From positions 1-64,000 of IMG/VR virus record IMGVR_UViG_3300034092_001898: a stretch of 64,000 bases of DNA, one strand, 5' to 3'. Both the position numbers and the translations under genes were made by a program. This DNA is from a virus. The notes under the pieces are model-generated. The model saw only the letters and a list, made by a program, of their open reading frames with translations, had not been told where the DNA came from and ran no database searches. Below, in pieces: positions 20,039 through 28,543 of the stretch (within the stretch, counting starts at the first letter, position 1; the number at the start of each line of letters is the position of its first letter).

Positions 20039-22123
20039 ATGACCACACTAAACACAGCCAACGGTGGCCCCATTGTGCCCCTTGGGCACTTTGATGGTGA
20101 CGGCTATAGGGCTGACGGCCTTGCAAATGTCTTTACTGGCATGGGAACCAGTCGGGATAAGTCGCAAGCCACCACAACTCAGCCAATCATTTTCTTGACA
20201 CAAGAAGAACTGGAAGGGTTGTATGGAGAATGGATACCGCGACGAGTGGTGGATATTGTTGCCGATCAATCCACTCGCAAAGGCTTTCGCATCCTCTTTG
20301 GCGGTGATGGCGTTAAAGCCAAGGAAGTGGTGGGGATGGAGCAGGTTATTGAAGACCTAATGATCCTGGAGCACTTTAACCTCGCCAGCAAAAACGAAAG
20401 ACTTTATGGCGGGGCAGCAATTCTGCTCTACATCAACGATGGTCGGAGCGCTGATCAGCCTGTCAACAAGAATGGCATCATAGAAGTGGAAGGAATGGAA
20501 GTGCTTGACCGCTATCAAATTGCTCCAGTAATTAGCGAAGACAGTCTCTACGACTACGCGAAAGCCACTCATTACCAAATCATTTCAGGCGACCTCATTC
20601 AACAGCCATCGCTCTTAAGGATTCATAAAGATCGCATTTTGCGTTTTGATGGCATGTGGCTCCCATACCGGATTCGACAGAGGAACTATGGGTGGGGCCT
20701 GAGCAGTTTGCAGCCAATTTACGATAGCTTTCGCCACTACTGGACTGGCATTCATTCATCGTCCATGCTTTTAAGTGAGTTTGACATCTTTGTCCACAAG
20801 ATCCGCAACTTGTCTCAAATGCTTGCCAATGGCAAAGAGGCTGACGTGAAAAATAGGCTAATCCTGAATGACATGAGCAAGAGCGTGTATCGGGGATTTG
20901 CCATTGACGCAGAAAAAGAGGAGCTTGAGTTTATCAGTCGGCAATTCTCTGGCATTGGAGAAGTATTAGAGAAACTGCGAGTAGACATTATTGGCGCTTC
21001 GCAGATTCCCCATACGATCCTGTTTGGTGAAAGCCCAAGTGGAATTGGGGCCACTGGCCGCAGTGAGGAGCGAGATTTTGCCAAGCTCTTGGGCGACTAT
21101 CAGAGCAGTCACTTCCGCCGCCCATTGAAAAAGCTCATGGAATACCTTTTGCTCAGCAAGCAAGGTCCGACCAATGGGCAAATCCCCGATTCGTGGCGGA
21201 TTAAGTTCAATGATCTGTTTGAACTAAACGAACGGGAGAAGGCTGACGTAAGAGCGCGAGTGGCCGCCGTTGATGGCCGTTACATCCAACTTGGTGTGCT
21301 GCATCCCAAGGAGGTGGCTGATGCCCGATATGGCGGCAGCGAATGGACAATGGAACTGACGCTTGACCCATCGCTACCTCGTGAACTGCCTCAGGCGACA
21401 CAAGGCAAGCCTGTACCGCCTGGTGGTCGTGATCCGTTGAATGAGGAAAATGGTACGTTGCCAATGGACGGAAGCCGGGAGGTGCAAGACAGTGAAGCTG
21501 GTTTGTTCATGCCACGGGACTTAGAGGAGCGACGTGGAGACGTGAAGTTCACTGACGAGAGCCTGCACAGTCAAGCCGTATCGGCAGCAAAAAGCAAGTT
21601 TAAGGTTTGGCCATCGGCCTATGCGAGTGGCTATGTCGTTCAACAATACAAAGTTCTCTATAAGAAAAAACACGGTTCACTCTCAGGCGCTTTCAAGGGG
21701 GACGATGGTGAAATCCATGCCGATGACCTTGATAAGTGGTTTCAAGAGAAGTGGGTGAGGATTGGTGGCAATGGTGAAATCATGGGGCCTTGTGGTGGTC
21801 GCAGCGAAGGGGAAGGCAAGCCCAAGTGCCTCCCAAAAGCAAAGGCCGAAGCGATGAGCCAGGAGGAGCGTCAAACGATTGTTTCTCGCAAACGCAAAGC
21901 CGATCCCGACCCAGGAAGGAAAGGGGCTGCGCGAATGGTGAGCAGCAAGGTTGACGCCATTGATCCATTGAAGGTGGAGGGCACCATTATTGGCGGCATT
22001 GACGAAGCCGCCCTGATCGAGGAGGCCGACATTCGGGCGGCGCTGGAGGAATGGAAACAAGAGGCGCCGGAGAGGTACAAAACGCTGCTGGAAGCCACTG
22101 ATCTTGACCCGCAGCAACAATGA
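20039..22123 (+). CDS. portal protein (DUF1073-like) with C-terminal DUF5872-like domain
   Basis: Residues ~30-450 form the portal: IPRRVVDIVADQSTRKGF, a long central part with IIGASQIPHTILFGESPSGIGATG, and helical stem. Residues ~505-645 form a separate domain: KFKVWPSAYASGYVVQQYK, DLDKWFQEKWV, CGGRSEGEGKPKC and a Lys-rich tail, which I recognise as the DUF5872 type found in phages and large viruses, with a possible metal site from the two Cys. The tail (~650-694) is an acidic helix. At 694 aa it is ~200 longer than a plain portal. Confidence 0.85.
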   Translation: MTTLNTANGGPIVPLGHFDGDGYRADGLANVFTGMGTSRDKSQATTTQPIIFLTQEELEGLYGEWIPRRVVDIVADQSTRKGFRILFGGDGVKAKEVVGMEQVIEDLMILEHFNLASKNERLYGGAAILLYINDGRSADQPVNKNGIIEVEGMEVLDRYQIAPVISEDSLYDYAKATHYQIISGDLIQQPSLLRIHKDRILRFDGMWLPYRIRQRNYGWGLSSLQPIYDSFRHYWTGIHSSSMLLSEFDIFVHKIRNLSQMLANGKEADVKNRLILNDMSKSVYRGFAIDAEKEELEFISRQFSGIGEVLEKLRVDIIGASQIPHTILFGESPSGIGATGRSEERDFAKLLGDYQSSHFRRPLKKLMEYLLLSKQGPTNGQIPDSWRIKFNDLFELNEREKADVRARVAAVDGRYIQLGVLHPKEVADARYGGSEWTMELTLDPSLPRELPQATQGKPVPPGGRDPLNEENGTLPMDGSREVQDSEAGLFMPRDLEERRGDVKFTDESLHSQAVSAAKSKFKVWPSAYASGYVVQQYKVLYKKKHGSLSGAFKGDDGEIHADDLDKWFQEKWVRIGGNGEIMGPCGGRSEGEGKPKCLPKAKAEAMSQEERQTIVSRKRKADPDPGRKGAARMVSSKVDAIDPLKVEGTIIGGIDEAALIEEADIRAALEEWKQEAPERYKTLLEATDLDPQQQ

Positions 22124-22797
22124 TGCAAGAGCTATCTCCCGTTTCTCTTTTCGCTGATTCCATTGCCCTTAGCGCCAGGCTTGACGAGGAATGGTCCTAC
22201 GATCCGCGCACAGGTCGCTACAGGGCTGCCAATGGCCGCTTCCTAAGCGGGGCCACCGTTGAGGCACTTGTTGATGGAAGGATTCGTAAAACCAAAAGTG
22301 ACTTGAGGGCCTTAACTGCATCTTTGGCCGATGGCACTTTAAGCATAGAGCAATGGCAAGTGCAAGCAAGGGCTGAAATCAAGCGTGCTCACATTCAGGC
22401 GGCATTGGTCGGGAATGGTGGTATGCAGGGGATGGATGCGGCAGCGTGGGGCCGTGTTGGCTGGCGACTTAGGGAGGAGTACCGCTATCTAGAGGGCTTT
22501 GCCAAGGACCTCCTAGAGCAGAGAGTGTCAGTGCCAATGGCCTTGGCTCGAATCAGCCTCTACGCCGATAGTGTCAGGGGCTCGTATTGGACCGGCACCA
22601 CTATTCGCCAGGAAAAGCAGGGCTATACGCTGATGAAACGCATTCTCGATCCACAGGCCCAGCATTGCGAAGACTGCCTTCGCTATGCCGCTGCGGGAAT
22701 GGTGGCCCTGGGGGCACTGCCAATGCCAGGACAGCGTTGTGAATGTAAGGCGAGATGTCGTTGCAGCATTCGGTATTATCGTTCGCAAATGCCGTAA
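22120..22797 (+). CDS. MuF-like head morphogenesis protein
   Basis: ATGA overlap with portal. The C-terminal block HCEDCLRYAAAGMV...LPMPGQRCECKARCRCSIRY matches the cysteine-rich end of Mu gpF / SPP1 gp7 proteins, which sit on the portal inside the head. The N-terminal half (YDPRTGRYRAANGRFLSG) may be a peptide tag or nuclease-type extension. 225 aa, compact for the family. Confidence 0.8.
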   Translation: MMQELSPVSLFADSIALSARLDEEWSYDPRTGRYRAANGRFLSGATVEALVDGRIRKTKSDLRALTASLADGTLSIEQWQVQARAEIKRAHIQAALVGNGGMQGMDAAAWGRVGWRLREEYRYLEGFAKDLLEQRVSVPMALARISLYADSVRGSYWTGTTIRQEKQGYTLMKRILDPQAQHCEDCLRYAAAGMVALGALPMPGQRCECKARCRCSIRYYRSQMP

Positions 22798-22831
22798 AGA
22801 CCACTACTATGGTGGCAGTTATTCATTCCTT

Positions 22832-24052
22832 GTGGCACGGATTCTCTATTGCGGCGACATTGGCGCCCAGACAGGTTTTGGGCGTGTAGCAGAGGAGCTT
22901 ATTCCTCGCTTGACGGATAAGCATGAAATCTATGGCCTAGCCGTGAATTGGCATGGCGATCCGTCGCCCATGCAGCAGTATTGCCGCATGTATCCTGCCC
23001 ATGCTGGCGGGCCTGATCCATTTGGCTCCCATCGGATCGCAGACTTGGCCGCAGCCATCAAGCCGGATCTTGTGTGGATGACTAACGATCTGTGGTGCCT
23101 GCCCCCTCTGCTTTCGGCATTGAAGCCAGTACGGGAGCAAGTGCCAATGAAAGTGTATGGCTATGTGCCCATTGACTCTTACGGTATCTTTCCGGAGTTC
23201 ATGCCACATCTTGACGGGCTTGACGGCCTCGGCACTTATACGCAGTTCGGCAAAGAGGAGATCGTAAAAGCTGGATACTCTGGCATCATTGACGTGATTC
23301 CTCATGGCGTAGACCGTTCCAAGTTCTTTCCATTGGACCGCAATGAAGCTCGACAAGCCATGGGCATTGGGAAAGATGACTTTGTGGTCTTTAATGGCAA
23401 TCGCAATCAGCCGCGCAAGCGCATTGACATTACCATTAAGGGCTTTATTCGTTTTGCCAAGAACCGCCCTAATGCAAGGCTGTGGCTTCACATGGGAACC
23501 AAGGATCAAGGGTGGGACATTATCCCCTTGTTCAATCGTGTGGCGCGAGACTATGGGTATGATCCGGCTGGTCGCCTGATCCTGACCAATCACAACTTCA
23601 GCGTTAACAACTGCCTGTCCATTGCCGACCTTAACCGGGCGTACAATGCCGCTGATATTGGTGTCAACACTTGCATTGCTGAAGGCTGGGGGCTTGTCAA
23701 CTTTGAGCAGGCTGCTACTGGTGTAGCACAACTTGTGCCGGATCACACCAGCCTGAAGGAGATTTTCTATGGCGTCAAACGCATTGATTGCCTTGAGGCC
23801 GAGACTGATCGTGGTTATGGATTGGAGCGCCCCATTCCATCTGCTGTAAGCATGGCCGAGCGGCTTGCGGAATACTATGAAAATCCTCAGGCACTGCAAG
23901 ATGCGGGAGAATGGTGTTTCAGTCGTGCCACTGATCCAGCTTATGACTGGAATACGATTGTTAAGCAAATGACTGGCATCATTGATCGCTGTCTGAACGA
24001 ACAGCCAACACCTATTTTCAAGGGCTTTGGCACTCCCGTGAGGCTGGGATGA
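22832..24052 (+). CDS. GT-B family 4 glycosyltransferase
   Basis: GTG 22832 gives ARILYCGDIGAQTGFGRVAEEL, a typical GT4 N-terminus; upstream frame overlaps the head gene. The C-terminal Rossmann domain has FNGNRNQPRKRIDI and an EX7E motif, E284 to E292 (EGWGLVNFE). It should transfer a sugar from a nucleotide-sugar donor. First gene of a four-gene surface-modification cassette inserted between head genes; overlaps the next gene by ATGA. Confidence 0.85.
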   Translation: MARILYCGDIGAQTGFGRVAEELIPRLTDKHEIYGLAVNWHGDPSPMQQYCRMYPAHAGGPDPFGSHRIADLAAAIKPDLVWMTNDLWCLPPLLSALKPVREQVPMKVYGYVPIDSYGIFPEFMPHLDGLDGLGTYTQFGKEEIVKAGYSGIIDVIPHGVDRSKFFPLDRNEARQAMGIGKDDFVVFNGNRNQPRKRIDITIKGFIRFAKNRPNARLWLHMGTKDQGWDIIPLFNRVARDYGYDPAGRLILTNHNFSVNNCLSIADLNRAYNAADIGVNTCIAEGWGLVNFEQAATGVAQLVPDHTSLKEIFYGVKRIDCLEAETDRGYGLERPIPSAVSMAERLAEYYENPQALQDAGEWCFSRATDPAYDWNTIVKQMTGIIDRCLNEQPTPIFKGFGTPVRLG

Positions 24053-24765
24053 TGCAAGTTTCACAGATTTTTCTTAATGAAGCGAATAGCCTTGAGCTAT
24101 CGCCTCAGTTGCAATACGCAACGGGTACGGTCAAGGCTTTGTTTCCTGGTGCTGATTACAGGCTCTACGGAAAAGAAGACCTGCGCAGTTTAATCAAGAG
24201 CCATTACGACGAAGAAGTGCTGTGGGCATTTGACACTCTCCGCCCCTATTCATATAAGGCTGACCTTGGCCGCTTTTGTATCTTGAACGCTTTGGGCGGC
24301 TGGTATTTTGACATTGGAGTCAGGGGCGCTGCTCCGGTTGAGATTGGCGAGAGGATCAAGTTCTTGGCCTTTCGTGACATTCAGCGCTTTAGCTTTACGA
24401 GCTTTGCTTGTGCTACTACCGTTCTTTATTCCCAACGCAACAATCATGCCCTGTCCATTGCGATTCGTCAAATCGTAGAGAATTGCAAACGGGAATACTA
24501 TGGCATCACTCCATTGTGCCCCACTGGCCCGACGCTGCTTGGACAGGCACTTGCCAGGCATGGTAGCGATGCGGACTATGTGTTTGGTGATTACATGGAG
24601 TTGACGCCTTCGCATGAGCAAAAGAATCGTGCTTTCGTGCTGCCTAATGGCACAATTATGGCTTGGAGCAAACCTGCCGGTGGTGGCGACCTGACCGCTC
24701 TTGGAGCCACTGGTGTCAATAATTACAACGAGCTTTGGGCCGCACGCAAGGTGTACGCAGCATGA
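24049..24765 (+). CDS. GT32-like sugar transferase (GT-A, altered DXD)
   Basis: KADLGRFCILNALGGWYFDIGV matches the ASDxxRxxxLxxxGGxYxDxD block of GT32 / capsule-type transferases; the second acidic residue of DXD is Gly here (DIG), so metal binding may differ. PTGPTLLGQAL is the second family motif. 238 aa. ATGA overlaps at both ends within the cassette. Confidence 0.7.
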   Translation: MMQVSQIFLNEANSLELSPQLQYATGTVKALFPGADYRLYGKEDLRSLIKSHYDEEVLWAFDTLRPYSYKADLGRFCILNALGGWYFDIGVRGAAPVEIGERIKFLAFRDIQRFSFTSFACATTVLYSQRNNHALSIAIRQIVENCKREYYGITPLCPTGPTLLGQALARHGSDADYVFGDYMELTPSHEQKNRAFVLPNGTIMAWSKPAGGGDLTALGATGVNNYNELWAARKVYAA

Positions 24766-25415
24766 ACCATCTAACTGAACTCGCCAACAGCTACAACAGC
24801 GACAAAGGTAACGTCTACAAATGCGCCCATTATTACACTCAGCACTACGAAAAAGTATTTAATAAGTATAAAAATAAGACTGACTTTTCTTTGTTGGAAA
24901 TCGGGCTAAATCGTGACGATTGCAGTGAAGTACCGTCGCTTCGCATGTACCGAGATTACTTTGGGAAAGAGGCCAAATTGTCAGGCTTTGATATTCGCCC
25001 AGAATTTAAAGCTTTTGAAAGCGCAGGCTTTGAAATCTTTACAGGCGACCAATCTTCACCAGATAGTCTTAGCCAATGCTTGATTAATCAATATGACATC
25101 ATTATTGACGATGGCTCCCATGCATCTTCGCACCAACAAATTAGTCTTCGTGAGCTATGGCAAGCAGTGAAACCAGGGGGTATTTATGTGATTGAAGATT
25201 TGCACTGGCAGCCTTTTTCTGAATCGTGCTCTAGGACTGTGGCAGTGGCGGACCGCTGGAGTGCGGGCGACTTGAAACCTTCTACATTTTTTCCATTGCA
25301 ATGGATGGATCAATTCAAAAAAGATTTAAAGCACATTGAATTGCTTCCTTCCGCGAGCCCTCTGCATCCTGCTGATCTCACTCAAAAAGCTCTCCTCTTC
25401 CTTTGGAAACAATGA
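24762..25415 (+). CDS. class I SAM-dependent methyltransferase, sugar type
   Basis: ATG 24762 (ATGA overlap). Motifs: HYYTQHYEKVF, SLLEIGLNRDDC (SAM motif I region), GFDIRPEF, DIIIDDGSHASSHQ and KPGGIYVIEDLHW, the pattern of macrolide/sugar O-methyltransferases. It probably caps a sugar made by the neighbouring transferases. Confidence 0.8.
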   Translation: MNHLTELANSYNSDKGNVYKCAHYYTQHYEKVFNKYKNKTDFSLLEIGLNRDDCSEVPSLRMYRDYFGKEAKLSGFDIRPEFKAFESAGFEIFTGDQSSPDSLSQCLINQYDIIIDDGSHASSHQQISLRELWQAVKPGGIYVIEDLHWQPFSESCSRTVAVADRWSAGDLKPSTFFPLQWMDQFKKDLKHIELLPSASPLHPADLTQKALLFLWKQ

Positions 25416-26710
25416 CAACTAGCTGGGACTGTTTTGACACCTTGGTAACAAGGGCTCGCTTTGATCCCTTGACAGTCTTTGACTGGATGGGGGAGGAATA
25501 TAGCCTTGCAAATTTTACGCAACGGCGAAAAGCAGCAGAGAGTAGGGCGCCCAATACCTTGTCGTCTATCTATGAAGAACTGGCTAAAGATTTTCAATGG
25601 ACGACAGAGGAGAAAGAATATTACAAACAGAAAGAAATTGAAGCTGAATTGAAGCATTGTCTTCCCATTGAAGAGAATTTACGAAATGTGAAAGATGGGG
25701 ACTTAATTGTCAGTGACATGTATTTGCCTCGTGAGGCAATCGAAGGTATTCTGAGAAAGAATGGCATGGATAAAGCCGTTTCTTTCTATGTGAGCACTGG
25801 AGGTAAAAGCTCTGGCACCATTTGGCCACATCTTCCGCCTATTGATCTGCACGTAGGGGATAATGTTCACTCGGACGTGAGCAGTCCTCGCAGTCATGGC
25901 ATCAATGCCTTGCACTACACAGACATGCATTTCTCTCCCCACGAGCAAGCGGTGGGTGGAGAGCTAGCCCTGCTAATGAGAGTGGTGCGCCTTGCCAATC
26001 CTTACACCCCATGCACTGACTTCCATCGTCTCTGGTTTGAGCAGGCGCAGCTTAATGTGCCAGCGTTGGTACTAGCAGCAGCCTCGTTGCCTAAAGAAAA
26101 CCTAGCTTTTGTCTGGCGTGACTGCGTGCATTTGCAGCGTATTCACCAGCAATTGCATGGCACCCACAATGTTCAGTTTCATTGCTCAAGAGTGGCAATG
26201 GCAAGCGGAGGAGCCGAATGGAAGAAATATGCAGAGAACACCGCTAAAGGGAGAGTCATTGTTGACTTGCAGGGCAGTGGCAGGAGCGTTGTCCAATATT
26301 GGCGCGATAATTTCCAAGAAGCGCCGCAGTTGCTTTACATAACGGGAATGATGACACATGGTCATGCTTTAATTACAACTCCCACCGATGTGATTGAAAG
26401 GTTTAATTCTTCCTCCCTTGGGTCAATGGCGCAGTTTCCTGAGCGCTTTAAAAATGAGTTTGAAGAAGAGTTTTTGCAATGCCAAAAGAAAGCCATCGAC
26501 AAGGCTATAGAGTACATGCCATTCTTTAATTTAAAAGAAGAAAATCTTCCTCTTCTGGGCTCCATCATTCAACTGATGTATCATTCAAAAACTCCTTTGT
26601 TGACACCCCATCAAAGCAATCATTGTTCTGGCCATAAAGAGATGGACTGGCCCGCCGATAGATACTTGGACGATAAGATGGCTATATCAAGAGTTTTTGG
26701 TCATGACTAA
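25412..26710 (+). CDS. HAD-superfamily hydrolase-like protein, 432 aa
   Basis: ATG 25412 overlaps the methyltransferase stop. Motif I SWDCFDTLVTR, motif II-like IVSDMYLP and motif IV HVGDNVHSDV are those of HAD proteins often found beside capsule or LPS glycosyltransferases. The C-terminal half (from ~200) is a separate helical domain with VDLQGSGRSV, of unknown role. Last cassette gene; a reverse-strand homing endonuclease follows. Confidence 0.75.
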   Translation: MTTSWDCFDTLVTRARFDPLTVFDWMGEEYSLANFTQRRKAAESRAPNTLSSIYEELAKDFQWTTEEKEYYKQKEIEAELKHCLPIEENLRNVKDGDLIVSDMYLPREAIEGILRKNGMDKAVSFYVSTGGKSSGTIWPHLPPIDLHVGDNVHSDVSSPRSHGINALHYTDMHFSPHEQAVGGELALLMRVVRLANPYTPCTDFHRLWFEQAQLNVPALVLAAASLPKENLAFVWRDCVHLQRIHQQLHGTHNVQFHCSRVAMASGGAEWKKYAENTAKGRVIVDLQGSGRSVVQYWRDNFQEAPQLLYITGMMTHGHALITTPTDVIERFNSSSLGSMAQFPERFKNEFEEEFLQCQKKAIDKAIEYMPFFNLKEENLPLLGSIIQLMYHSKTPLLTPHQSNHCSGHKEMDWPADRYLDDKMAISRVFGHD

Positions 26711-26740
26711 TAAGCAAAAACAAGCCAAAGTTGCCAAGGT

Positions 26741-27262
26741 TTAGTCCTGATCTGCGACAATATGATTCCATTGCCGATTTTTTTCAATATGACTAATTGT
26801 TGTTCGTGTTACGTTTATTGCTTTTGCAAGCATGTTTCGGGACAGGGACGGATTGGCAAGTAATATATTTTTAATGGCGGCTACTTGTTCTTCTGATAAT
26901 TTGCTCCGACCATTGTTGATTCCTTTATGAGTGCCATGAAGAATAGAATCTTGGCAATTCTTCTCTGGCGTACCCCAAATTAAATTAATGGCTCTATTGT
27001 CGTAGCGATTGCCATTCAAATGACGAACAACTTCAAAGTCTTTGGGCTTGCCATGAAAAGCTTCGCAAACAAGCCTGTGAACCTGTCGAGTTAACCCAGA
27101 TACGCCGCTGGGATAAAGACCTACCTTTCCGTAAGGACCAGAAAAATTCACCTTAAGAAGAATCCGCCTGTCGTCTTTGTACTTACAAACGCGACCTTCA
27201 CTGCTGACCTCATAGAGTCCGTCGGTTTCCGCTATGGGCATCCAGGTTTCCTCGTTAGACAT
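26741..27262 (-). CDS. free-standing HNH homing endonuclease
   Basis: NUMOD4 domain (WMPIAETDGLYEVSSEGRV, residues 7-25), HNH core (VHRLVCEAFHGKP...VRHLNGNRYDNRAINLIWGT, ~62-98) and a C-terminal helix-turn-helix for DNA recognition (KLSEEQVAAIKNIL, RTTISHIEKN). Selfish element on the minus strand in an otherwise + oriented structural region; 30 bases after the HAD gene and 42 before the next gene. Confidence 0.9.
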   Translation of the reverse strand: MSNEETWMPIAETDGLYEVSSEGRVCKYKDDRRILLKVNFSGPYGKVGLYPSGVSGLTRQVHRLVCEAFHGKPKDFEVVRHLNGNRYDNRAINLIWGTPEKNCQDSILHGTHKGINNGRSKLSEEQVAAIKNILLANPSLSRNMLAKAINVTRTTISHIEKNRQWNHIVADQD

Positions 27263-27304
27263 TGAATCGTCTTGCTAGAATTAAAGAAAGTATAGCATGG
27301 AACA

Positions 27305-27544
27305 ATGAGTTCAAGGAAGCAAAGGCAAAAAATTGCTCGTGTTTTGCGCGAGTTCAAGGCTGGTACGCTCAAAAGCAGTACCGGAGAGAAAGTGGCCAAT
27401 CAGCGTCAAGCGATTGCCATTGCCCTTTCCGAGGCTGGCATGAGTAAGGAAGGCAAAAGCGATGAATACTGGGATTCTTACGTCCTAACGCTCGCGGAGG
27501 AGGAGGAAGAGGAGGAAGAGGAGGAATACATCCCAAAGGACTGA
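27305..27544 (+). CDS. DUF6496-like small protein, upstream part of a frameshift pair
   Basis: ATG 27305. KIARVLREFKAGTLKSSTGEKVANQRQAIAIALSEAG is the DUF6496-type signature. A Glu run (residues ~65-74) ends the protein. Four bases before the stop lies C_CCA_AAG; a -1 shift there would extend the 79-aa product into the next frame, giving a 195-aa protein. Confidence 0.7.
   Translation: MSSRKQRQKIARVLREFKAGTLKSSTGEKVANQRQAIAIALSEAGMSKEGKSDEYWDSYVLTLAEEEEEEEEEEYIPKD
27532..27538 (+). other. candidate -1 frameshift heptamer C_CCA_AAG
   Basis: In the upstream frame the codons are ATC CCA AAG GAC TGA; slipping back one base gives CCC AAA GGA CTG and opens the downstream frame. An AGCC-ttgacgc-GGCT hairpin lies just 3'. 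The same heptamer is at the tail-chaperone junction (34148). Confidence 0.6.
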
Positions 27545-27891
27545 GCCTTGACGCGGCTAGCTTTGCCCCTCCATCGTCCGTGAGGGCTGCAGCGCGTCGA
27601 GGCCTGGAACTACGCAAGAAGCACGGCAAGGGCGGATTGACCACGCAAGAGGCTGGTGAGCAAGGAATTGGCAGTGGAGTGGCACGAGCCACGAGTTTAG
27701 CCAATGGAGAGGCGCTGAGCTACGAAACCATTAAGCGCATGGCGGCCTTTTTTTCGCGGCATGAGAAGAACAAAGGGGGAGGGGAGGATGATGCTGGTTA
27801 CATTGCCTGGCTTTTGTGGGGCGGTGATTCGGGAAGAGTGTGGGCCAATCGCGTCATTGGGCAACAGGAAAGGAAGCGGGCCGCCCGTTAA
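27541..27891 (+). CDS. downstream domain reached by -1 frameshift, ~117 aa
   Basis: The frame reads SLDAASFAPPSSVRAAARRG, then LELRKKHGKGGLTTQEAG, GIGSGVARATSLANGEALS and WLLWGGDSGRVWANRV, a family common beside phage portals and capsids. Conserved-looking sequence begins before the first GTG (27580), and no ATG exists in frame; the only in-frame candidate at the junction is CTG 27541. This supports expression as a fusion to the DUF6496-like protein. If initiated at GTG 27580 it would be 103 aa. Confidence 0.6.
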   Translation: MSLDAASFAPPSSVRAAARRGLELRKKHGKGGLTTQEAGEQGIGSGVARATSLANGEALSYETIKRMAAFFSRHEKNKGGGEDDAGYIAWLLWGGDSGRVWANRVIGQQERKRAAR

Positions 27892-27917
27892 GATGGCCTC
27901 AATCATCCGTCGTTGCA

Positions 27918-28232
27918 ATGGAAAGTCCTGACCTTGACTATTTTGACGATGGCGAGGATGAGGATTTTAGTGTAGAAGACGCCTTGCGTGTTCTGAGCCT
28001 CAATTCTCACCGCAATACAACGCGATGGGCAGTGGTCAGCAAGCAACTGTTTGTCAATGGTCGTGCCACTGAGGATCAAAACTATGTGGAACCACAGTAC
28101 GAAAGGCCAGATCCTGAGTTTGAGGAGCACCATCGCATGTTGATCTTTGAGGCAATCGCAGTGGCCAAAGCCTACATCATGGCCGGGATTGAAGCCGAGA
28201 TTCAGCAGACGAGGGAATCTTCAGGGCTATAA
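27918..28232 (+). CDS. hypothetical acidic protein, 104 aa
   Basis: ATG 27918; a longer frame from 27840 overlaps the previous gene. N-terminus very acidic (DLDYFDDGEDEDFSVEDAL), C-terminus helical. Unknown; probably an accessory head gene. Its end overlaps the convergent XRE gene by 56 bases. Confidence 0.5.
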   Translation: MESPDLDYFDDGEDEDFSVEDALRVLSLNSHRNTTRWAVVSKQLFVNGRATEDQNYVEPQYERPDPEFEEHHRMLIFEAIAVAKAYIMAGIEAEIQQTRESSGL

Positions 28233-28494
28233 AGTTTGGATAGCCGAGAAGCCATAGCACAGACATCGTGAAAAGGCCACTCAAGGTGGCAATTTGCACT
28301 GCACTGGGCTCCAGGTCTCCGCTTTCCATCCGAGAGTAGGAGGACTGACTAATTTCCAGCCTTGCGGCCACATTGCGTTGTGAGAGGCCGCTATTGAGCC
28401 GTGCTTGCTTGATGCGAGACGCAACGGCAATGCGCCGTTGGGAATGGGGCAACTTGAGCAAATTGACTTGGTGATTCTCCATTGCTTGATTCAC
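28177..28494 (-). CDS. XRE-family HTH transcriptional regulator
   Basis: 105 aa with a Cro/CI-type helix-turn-helix (RIKQARLNSGLSQRNVAARLEISQSSYSRMESGDLEPSA, residues ~27-65) and a short hydrophobic tail. ATG 28494, or 28482. Minus strand, divergent to the protease-scaffold gene 50 bases away, with an inverted repeat covering its start, which suggests autoregulation. Confidence 0.85.
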   Translation of the reverse strand: MNQAMENHQVNLLKLPHSQRRIAVASRIKQARLNSGLSQRNVAARLEISQSSYSRMESGDLEPSAVQIATLSGLFTMSVLWLLGYPNFIALKIPSSAESRLQSRP

Positions 28495-28515
28495 TATTGA
28501 ATCATGTTAATAGTG
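28492..28515 (+). promoter_or_regulatory. inverted repeat, probable XRE operator
   Basis: CACTATT-gaatcatgtt-AATAGTG, half-sites centred 17 bases apart, over the XRE start codon and 29 bases before the protease start. A second overlapping palindrome GATTCA-ctat-TGAATC begins at ~28488. Confidence 0.5.
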
Positions 28516-28543
28516 GTGATGCTAGTTTGCATAGGATTGTTAT

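Noticed and set aside
22937-24064. 375-codon minus-strand frame
   Set aside because: Shadow of the GT4 glycosyltransferase, whose motifs are unambiguous.
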